A stretch of 25,055 bases of DNA from a virus. Positions 1 through 5,185 of the stretch are shown piece after piece; the stretch's first letter is position 1; the number at the start of each line of letters is the position of its first letter. The translations under genes were made by a program, and so were the position numbers. The DNA is taken from IMG/VR virus record IMGVR_UViG_3300042691_019716, positions 1 to 25,055 of that record, one strand, 5' to 3'. The notes under the pieces were generated by a model. The model was not told the DNA's origin and did no database searches. It worked only from the letters and a program-made list of their open reading frames with translations.

Positions 1-2
1 TC

Positions 3-389
3 CCGATATCCGAATCGCTCCGGCTCCGGCTCATCACCCACCGCCGCGAGCAAAACGATCACCGCATCGCTATGAAGGGCACTTGGTTCGATCTCGGGAT
101 CGTCTTTGCAAACATCGTCGGCCAACCGCACACGCTATCAAACGTGACGAAACGTTTCTTTCGCCCGATCATCGACGCTTGCGAACTCGGCCGCAACCTG
201 ACGCTCTACTCGCTCCGGCATACGTGCGCCACGCTCCTGCTCCTGAACGGCGTCAACCCCAAGATCGTCTCCGAACGCCTAGGCCACGCCAGCGTCACCC
301 TGACCCTTGACACCTACAGCCACGTCAACCCGCACATGCAAGATCAGGCAACTGCTACGATGAATAATATTTTGAGGTTTCGAGCATGA
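3..389 (+). CDS. int: Tyrosine recombinase/integrase, C-terminal part (5' end outside window)
   Basis: Site-specific recombinase that would integrate and excise the phage at a tRNA gene. The reading frame is open to the left edge, so only the last 128 residues are visible. They hold the C-terminal catalytic core: LYSLRHT (Arg at 216-218, His at 219-221), the GH motif (His at 285-287) and the nucleophile in TLDTYSHV (Tyr at 315-317). In the usual HxLRHT box the first His is replaced by Tyr (YSLRHT), a variant known in this family. The box-I arginine must lie upstream of the window. The gene stops immediately before the first 17-bp repeat of the attachment region, and it is convergent with the late genes. 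The ATG at 72 is internal and is not the real start. Confidence 0.93.
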   Translation, partial: PISESLRLRLITHRREQNDHRIAMKGTWFDLGIVFANIVGQPHTLSNVTKRFFRPIIDACELGRNLTLYSLRHTCATLLLLNGVNPKIVSERLGHASVTLTLDTYSHVNPHMQDQATATMNNILRFRA

Positions 390-406
390 TGCACATAAAA
401 TGCACA
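390..406 (+). repeat. Arm-type repeat copy 1 (TGCACATAAAATGCACA)
   Basis: A 17-bp sequence identical to 609-625, in the same orientation. It begins one base after the integrase stop codon. Each copy contains TGCACA twice, 11 bp apart, as expected for cooperative binding on one face of DNA. It is probably an integrase or excisionase site. Confidence 0.8.
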
Positions 407-476
407 CACACCCCAACCCATAACCCTACTCCACGAACTCAAAACCGCCCCAAACCCCCAAAAACCCAAACCATAA

Positions 477-504
477 CCCCCACCAACCCCCAACCCCGAC
501 CCCC
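477..504 (-). other. Potential G-quadruplex tract in the attP P-arm
   Basis: On the - strand this stretch has four G-runs of 5, 4, 5 and 5 (504-500, 497-494, 491-487, 481-477) separated by loops of 2, 2 and 5 bases, which fits the canonical quadruplex motif. The whole 407-505 interval is nearly free of G on the + strand, and further G-runs lie at 459-455 and 451-448. No gene is seen here. Confidence 0.6.
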
Positions 505-513
505 GAAAAATCT

Positions 514-558
514 CTCTTAATCCGCGGGTCGCAGGTTCGATCCCTGCTCGGCCTACCA
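514..558 (+). other. 3' half of a tRNA-Lys(CTT) gene (attP core; not a full tRNA)
   Basis: An anticodon loop CTCTTAA (514-520, anticodon CTT at 516-518) is followed by the 3' anticodon strand TCCGC, variable region GGGTC, a perfect T-arm (GCAGG/CCTGC around TTCGATC, 531-547), the 3' acceptor strand TCGGCCT, discriminator A and encoded CCA (556-558). The bases before 514 do not pair with the anticodon stem and there is no D-arm or 5' acceptor strand. This is therefore the 3' fragment that a phage carries to rebuild the host tRNA gene after integration. Antisense translation of this segment gives the well-known spurious GRAGIEPATRG peptide. Confidence 0.88.
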
Positions 559-566
559 ATAGAATG

Positions 567-599
567 AAGGACTTACGAGCGGTTTCGTGAGTCCTTTTT
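567..599 (+). terminator. Rho-independent terminator downstream of the tRNA 3' half
   Basis: GGACTTACGA pairs with TCGTGAGTCC (one G-U pair) around a short GCGGTT loop and is followed by TTTTT. The T-tract is on the + strand side, so it stops rightward transcription. It would serve the reconstituted tRNA-Lys gene after integration. In the free form it shields the late operon from leftover int transcription. Confidence 0.8.
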
Positions 600-608
600 G
601 ATTTTCTG

Positions 609-625
609 TGCACATAAAATGCACA
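609..625 (+). repeat. Arm-type repeat copy 2 (TGCACATAAAATGCACA)
   Basis: Second identical 17-bp copy, on the far side of the tRNA-derived core and about 24 bp from the stop codon of the last late gene (649). Confidence 0.8.
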
Positions 626-648
626 TAGGTGCTTAAAAGCGGTGTTTT

Positions 649-1518
649 TTAGATCGGAGAATCGGTGCCAGGGATAAAGACGCCGGCCTCGTTTGAGTAC
701 GTGAGGTTGCTGGCGTTGCGGACGCGATAGTAAAAATATCGACTAAAAACCGTTTGGTCGATGGCGTGTACGTAGGATGTAGCACTGGTGCCGACGTTGT
801 CAACGATGATCTGCCAGGATCCGGTCAGATTGATCTTGTATTCAACGATGTTCAGCCCTGTGCCGCCGTTGTTTGTCCAAGAAAGGTCAACCCATATATC
901 GACATCGTCATAGACGGCAGACAGCCCGGACGGAGCTGATCCAGCAGCAGCGGTTTCGCCCGACACTGTGTCGCTCAACGTAGTACTTTGCCCTTCGACG
1001 CCGTCCTGTGTCAGGTAGTAGCTATAAACACCGTCGATGCCCGCATCCGTGTCAGTGTATAGCCATGTGTCAAAAGCGGCAGATGTGAGCAGCGTAAAGC
1101 CCTCGCCGTCAATGTCGCGAAAAATATTGATATCGCCGCCGCCGCCGTTCGCTGTGTAAGCAACTTCGATATCAGCATCTCCAACGTACTCGACACGGGC
1201 GAGCGTGGGAGCTGTAGGCGGTGAAAAGGTTACAGATGGTTGTTCGTATAGCGGCTGCCGGTTAGATTCGCCTGTTGCTGATTGTGATTTGCGAATCAGA
1301 ACGATCGGACGTTCTTGCAGGTCAAACGGAACGTTGATCGCACTACCAGGAACGGCTGCACCGAGGCGTTCCAGTTCCATGTCGGGATCGTCCTCGAACC
1401 TCCAAAACACCTCGACCGCATAAGCCGCGGTTTCATCAGTCACCGGCCGAGTTCGGTCGAGAAAAATGCCGCGAGGTACGATGGTTTCGCTGGTATTATT
1501 GCGAATTACGAGGCTCAT
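649..1518 (-). CDS. Tail fibre/tip protein with fibronectin type III-like domains
   Basis: Probably a virion surface protein of the tail tip. The 289 residues start with a short, possibly particle-attaching region (about 1-95). A proline-containing linker (SPPTAPTLARVEY) then leads into what look like two tandem beta-sandwich domains of the FnIII type: about 100-190 (ending GVYSYYLTQDGVEGQ) and about 193-285 (SAPSGLSAVYDDVDIWVDLSWTNN, then YYYRVRNASN). Such domains decorate many phage tail proteins and may bind surface carbohydrate. The start overlaps the stop of the preceding gene by ATGA (1515-1518), implying translational coupling. It is the last gene of the late block, and the attachment site follows. 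Confidence 0.72.
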   Translation of the reverse strand: MSLVIRNNTSETIVPRGIFLDRTRPVTDETAAYAVEVFWRFEDDPDMELERLGAAVPGSAINVPFDLQERPIVLIRKSQSATGESNRQPLYEQPSVTFSPPTAPTLARVEYVGDADIEVAYTANGGGGDINIFRDIDGEGFTLLTSAAFDTWLYTDTDAGIDGVYSYYLTQDGVEGQSTTLSDTVSGETAAAGSAPSGLSAVYDDVDIWVDLSWTNNGGTGLNIVEYKINLTGSWQIIVDNVGTSATSYVHAIDQTVFSRYFYYRVRNASNLTYSNEAGVFIPGTDSPI

Positions 1519-1772
1519 GTCGTTATCTGTGAAAAGCTCGCGGACTTGCCGCCGTAATTTTCGACGCGGAAGTGAACGAGTGTTCCCACCGCAATAGCCG
1601 CCAGCGAACCGCCGACGATCTCGCCGTCGCTGTTCGTGGTCAACGGACTTTCGGCAGCATCCGAACCGGCACCGTCAGCTCGCACTTTTACCGAGACGCC
1701 CGCACCGACAGACAAAACGCTGCCAGGAGTTGTCGAATATTGAACTGGAAAACCTGCGTAATTACTAGGCAT
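1515..1772 (-). CDS. Small tail-tip-associated protein of unknown function
   Basis: An 85-residue protein rich in Gly, Ser, Ala and Val, with no Cys and no membrane segment. Its beta-prone pattern (SVLSVGAGVSVKVRADG, then GTLVHFRVENYGG) resembles the small DUF2190-like or fibre-tip proteins of phages, but I do not recognise a family with confidence. A strong ribosome-binding site (AGGAG, 9 bases before ATG) overlaps the stop codon of the hub gene upstream, and its own stop overlaps the start of the FnIII gene, so it belongs to the tail-tip cluster. A role in the fibre or tip is inferred from position. Confidence 0.7.
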   Translation of the reverse strand: MPSNYAGFPVQYSTTPGSVLSVGAGVSVKVRADGAGSDAAESPLTTNSDGEIVGGSLAAIAVGTLVHFRVENYGGKSASFSQITT

Positions 1773-1784
1773 AAAAGGAAACTC

Positions 1785-4016
1785 CTAAATAATGCATTCG
1801 TCGATCGGCACCCGCAGCACTCCGTTTGTGTAGGTGACTGTGCCGAAGTCCGGCTCGCAGATCGGCGGATCGATGATCGGAACGCACGTTCCGTTAACGC
1901 ATTGATAGCCGGCCGGACAATCGGCATCGATCGAGCAGAGCATCGGCGGCGTGATCACAGCCGTTTCTTCGAACGCGTTCATATACGTCTCATTGTAGGC
2001 GACGAGTTCGAGTTCGACGGTCAGGTCGGCCTGATGCTTGATCTTTTTGATGCGGAAATATTCGAAGCCGTATTTCGTCAGACGTGACGAATCGATCTTG
2101 ATAACCTTTTCGACGTGCAAATTCAGCGTGTCGAGCACCCACGCCTTGAACGATGGCATGCAGTTATTCTGCAAACCGCCGTCATCATTCGGCCCGAGAT
2201 CGAGGATCGCCCAGCCGACTTTTGTCGCAAGTGCCTCATGCACGGCGCCGAGCAGGTTGTACTCTTTTGAGTTGACCTTTCGCGTCGTCTTGCCGAGCAC
2301 ACGGCCGGCGGCGAGCTGAGCGTCAAGGTCCTCGATCGGGCGAAGCGGCCGCTGCTGGTAATTGTTCAGGATGTCGTCAAAATTGATCTTGACCTGATTT
2401 GTCAGCTCGAAGCTCGATTTACGTTTGATCTTGAGCGTCGACTTGTCATCTTCCCAGATTATGTTCGGGCTGTCGCCTTCGTCGGTAAAGACCGGACACG
2501 CCGCAAGCTCGCCAGAATCGAGAGCCTTGAGCGGTACAATGTGGATCTTGCCATTGAAAAGAAACGGACGCGACAGACGACCGGCGAGGCATATATCCTC
2601 GATCTGCTCCTGAAGTTTGCGGCCGATCAGTTCGGCGTCGCATGAGCCGCGAACGTGCGTCCATTCGGTGCCGAACGGGTCGGTGAACGTTACCTGATCG
2701 TCGACCCAGTCAGCAGCGGCGATGAAACTGTCGATGTCGAGATCGGTATAGTCGTAGCCGTATCCCCAGCGTTTGTCACACAGCACGCGGGCGAGAAACC
2801 ATACGCGGTTATTGGTGAAAATAGAGGTGTACGTGGTCGAGTTCGTGTAGACACGAATGTTATCGAGTCCCTCGAAAAGTGCCGATGCACTCGCATCCTC
2901 AGGGTTTACTTTCGTAGGGTTCACGTAACCGAAATTATATAAAATGTGTGAGGTGCCCGAATATGAATGCTCGGTCAGACGATAATTGCCAGATGGATAC
3001 GGTGTCTGAGCTTTGCCGCCGAGACGGTAACCGGCATAGTGAAACGGGTCAAACTTCGTCTCGCCCCCAACCGTGACCTTTACCTGAGTGATCGACTTGA
3101 TCGGACCCTCGCAGCCTTCGTACTGAGCGAAAAACCATCCATGCTCGGGATTGTTCCGGTTCTCATCGCGGCGAAAGTGCATCACTTTCATTCCATATTT
3201 GCGGCGCGTCCCGACGATGACCGTGACGGGCTCCGTCAAATTAGTTTGATTATTTTGTGAGGTCGAGAACAGCGAGCCGCCGCTGGTTTGATTGTTTTGC
3301 ACGACGAGCGACTGGCCGTTATGCGAGAGGTGATACTTCGTATCTACGCCGCGAGCGGTGCAGCTTGCATGATCTTTACGGTCGCAGAATGTCCACGGCA
3401 GGCCCGTGCCCGGGTTGTTAATGCCGACGCCGCCGGCGATGTGCAGATTGAAAGGACAGTCGCCTTCGTCGATCTGCCCCTGCGTGAGCAGAAGCCCGCC
3501 GAAAACCGCCGAGCACCATTCGTAGTGACCGCGACTCGGAATGACCGACTCGCCCGAGCGGATGCCCTGCGATGCCGTCAACTTGATCGCATCGATCGTC
3601 GCTTCGTCCTCAAACCTCAAATGTCCGTGCCACATCGGCAGCAGCAGCGAATTATACGGAAAATAGTAATAGAGAAAGACTTTGACGCCTTCGCCGTGAT
3701 CGACCATGAGCGTCGAGATGGCTTCGTCAAAATCCCACATTTCGATATTCAGTTCTTCGTCGCCGATGCTCGAATCGACCGAGACCGGTAGAAACCATTC
3801 AGGATCGTTTTCGGCGATTATGCGAACATCGATCGGCGACACGCCCGGAGCGACCGTCGCGGCCTGATTCGGGTCGATGACCGAATAATAGATCGAACCG
3901 TCAGGCGACGGCCATTCGATCTTGACGAGTTGGAAAACTTCGTCGGTGTATCCTGCAGCCCGCCTTGCCTGCAAAGCCGCGATCTTCGAGAGAGTTGTTC
4001 CGTCAAATACTGGCAT
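1785..4016 (-). CDS. Tail tip/hub protein (gpL/gpJ-like), with C-terminal Cys-rich module
   Basis: The central protein of the tail tip, which contacts the receptor and plugs the tail tube. Residues 1 to about 270 resemble the DUF2163/gpL type, with four spaced cysteines (C168, C187, C211, C219; the latter pair in FCDRKDHASCTARG) that in relatives hold a 4Fe-4S cluster. About 350-690 look like a gpJ-type hub region (CDKRWGYGYDYTDLDIDSF, then CDAELIGRKLQEQIEDICLAG, then TNQVKINFDD). The last 50 or so residues carry CSIDADCPAGYQCVNGTCVP, a disulfide-type module typical of secreted bacterial proteins. It lies between the distal tail protein (stop TAA directly followed by this ATG) and small fibre genes, as lambda J follows L. 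Family assignment is by motif and position; the exact domain borders are approximate. Confidence 0.8.
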   Translation of the reverse strand: MPVFDGTTLSKIAALQARRAAGYTDEVFQLVKIEWPSPDGSIYYSVIDPNQAATVAPGVSPIDVRIIAENDPEWFLPVSVDSSIGDEELNIEMWDFDEAISTLMVDHGEGVKVFLYYYFPYNSLLLPMWHGHLRFEDEATIDAIKLTASQGIRSGESVIPSRGHYEWCSAVFGGLLLTQGQIDEGDCPFNLHIAGGVGINNPGTGLPWTFCDRKDHASCTARGVDTKYHLSHNGQSLVVQNNQTSGGSLFSTSQNNQTNLTEPVTVIVGTRRKYGMKVMHFRRDENRNNPEHGWFFAQYEGCEGPIKSITQVKVTVGGETKFDPFHYAGYRLGGKAQTPYPSGNYRLTEHSYSGTSHILYNFGYVNPTKVNPEDASASALFEGLDNIRVYTNSTTYTSIFTNNRVWFLARVLCDKRWGYGYDYTDLDIDSFIAAADWVDDQVTFTDPFGTEWTHVRGSCDAELIGRKLQEQIEDICLAGRLSRPFLFNGKIHIVPLKALDSGELAACPVFTDEGDSPNIIWEDDKSTLKIKRKSSFELTNQVKINFDDILNNYQQRPLRPIEDLDAQLAAGRVLGKTTRKVNSKEYNLLGAVHEALATKVGWAILDLGPNDDGGLQNNCMPSFKAWVLDTLNLHVEKVIKIDSSRLTKYGFEYFRIKKIKHQADLTVELELVAYNETYMNAFEETAVITPPMLCSIDADCPAGYQCVNGTCVPIIDPPICEPDFGTVTYTNGVLRVPIDECII

Positions 4017-5057
4017 TTAGATAACCGTGATTGTCCCGCCGCACTCGGCTGCGAGAAACTGGCGGATCTGCGTTTCTTGTGCCGCGGTCAGGCTCGTGTT
4101 ATTGACGAGCAGCATGTACGCGACGTCACCTTTCCAGAAATGCGTGCCTGCATCACTGTTCCCCAGGATGATTTGCGTGCCCAGGCTGGTCGCAGACGTA
4201 AATTCCGTTTCGAGAACCGCCAGCACGCCCGACATCGAGCATTGAGCATTATTGTCGGCAAAATCAGTACCATTCTTGCGGTACTGAAAACTGGAGCCAT
4301 AGCCGAAATCGGCAAATTTAGTGCCTGAGTTTTCAGATCGTAACGGTGTCACCGCGTAACCGCCGAGCAGTCCGCCAAAAGCCGCAAATGAGGCATCTGT
4401 CGCACACGCGACGAGAAACGCGTGCGTGATCGTAACGTTCGCTGCAGAAAGAAACGGCTTATCATCGACCCCGTCCCAGCGAATCACGTTAATACCACCA
4501 TTCGTAGTTTTGGTAGGTCGCGGTGTGGATACACACGAGAGCAGATTGTTACTGTCAGAATAGTCAGCAATTTCACGGGCGTCAGTTGCACTTAAGATCG
4601 GATACCATCCGACAAGCCCGGTAATGTCGAGCGTTGGCCAGAACAGCGAGCCGTCGGCGTTGTAGACGTAGCCGTCGAGCGTTCGCTGCACGATCTCAAC
4701 ACCGCCGCCGAAAAGGTCGTCGGTAAAGCGTTCAAAATTTACCTCGACATCGGCAAACGCGGCATGATATTTCTTGCCCCGAAACTCGAGCATAAACACC
4801 TCTTGATCGCCGGTCGTGTGTTCTTTGAAAAAGCTAAAGTAATACTCGAAGCGGCTGTCGCTGCCTATCAGGTCGCGAGTGTCGTCAGGCATCAGGCCCG
4901 ATGATAAAGACCAGCGATGAAGCCCGCCGACGCTGCCGACGCGTGCCGCGGCTCCACGACCGCCGCCAAAGCTTTTCCGAATGACCTCACCACGCCAGCC
5001 GACCGAGTCGATATCCATGCCCGTCAGGTCGAGTTCGTCGATGTCTAGTACGCCCAT
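4017..5057 (-). CDS. Distal tail (gpM-like) protein with LamG/concanavalin-like C-terminus
   Basis: Likely a minor tail protein that connects the tape measure/tube end to the tip. Residues 1 to about 135 are compact and mixed alpha/beta (RKSFGGGRGAAARVGSVGG, then FEYYFSFFKEH, then FMLEFRGKKYHAAFADVEV), matching the size and place of lambda gpM. A hinge around DGYVYNADGSLFWP leads to a domain of about 200 residues (150-346) ending SLTAAQETQIRQFLAAECG. That ending is the typical last helix of LamG-like jelly-roll domains used for glycan binding. The gene overlaps a possible 46-residue ORF upstream and abuts the hub gene. The fusion suggests that the tail flank itself binds host surface sugars. 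The gpM link is inferred mainly from position. Confidence 0.72.
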   Translation of the reverse strand: MGVLDIDELDLTGMDIDSVGWRGEVIRKSFGGGRGAAARVGSVGGLHRWSLSSGLMPDDTRDLIGSDSRFEYYFSFFKEHTTGDQEVFMLEFRGKKYHAAFADVEVNFERFTDDLFGGGVEIVQRTLDGYVYNADGSLFWPTLDITGLVGWYPILSATDAREIADYSDSNNLLSCVSTPRPTKTTNGGINVIRWDGVDDKPFLSAANVTITHAFLVACATDASFAAFGGLLGGYAVTPLRSENSGTKFADFGYGSSFQYRKNGTDFADNNAQCSMSGVLAVLETEFTSATSLGTQIILGNSDAGTHFWKGDVAYMLLVNNTSLTAAQETQIRQFLAAECGGTITVI

Positions 5058-5185
5058 ATCGTTATTGATCGGCGGCGGCGAGATGCGAGTCTCTCCATCT
5101 TGGCCTCAGTGTCATCCAACGCACGAAGACAGAGCCGCCGCCGAACTTGTCGCTTAACCTCGCCCGAGTCCCATCGAGGTAGCAA
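5045..5185 (-). CDS. Possible small basic protein between tape measure and distal tail gene (TTG start)
   Basis: A 46-residue frame fills the otherwise empty 96-base gap after the tape measure gene. It starts at TTG (5185-5183) preceded by AGAGG at good spacing, overlaps the end of the tape measure gene, and stops at TAG inside the first codons of the next gene. The product is strongly basic (four consecutive Arg near the end, KRQVRRRLCLRALDD) with a likely helix (ALDDTEAKMERLASR). Lambda-type phages sometimes have a small gene here. I do not recognise the family, and it could be a chance frame. Confidence 0.35.
   Translation of the reverse strand: MLPRWDSGEVKRQVRRRLCLRALDDTEAKMERLASRRRRSITIWAY

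Larger units (their letters stand above)
390..625. other. Phage attachment site attP: tRNA-Lys core flanked by two 17-bp arm-type repeats
   Basis: The core at about 514-558 matches the 3' half of a tRNA gene. On each side lies an identical copy of TGCACATAAAATGCACA (390-406 and 609-625), itself a direct repeat of TGCACA with an 11-bp period, about one helical turn. A core with flanking integrase-binding arms, next to int, is the standard layout of attP. Late genes on the right and int on the left place both phage arms around one core, as in a free or circular genome. The repeats and core are seen in the sequence; that they bind integrase is inferred. Confidence 0.75.

Noticed and set aside
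83-310. Second + strand frame inside the integrase end
   Set aside because: Out of frame with all integrase motifs, Arg/Pro-rich shadow product.
344-613. Minus-strand frame of 89 residues across the attachment region
   Set aside because: It contains the GRAGIEPATRG peptide, the well-known false product of reading the antisense of a tRNA 3' end, and it runs through the terminator.
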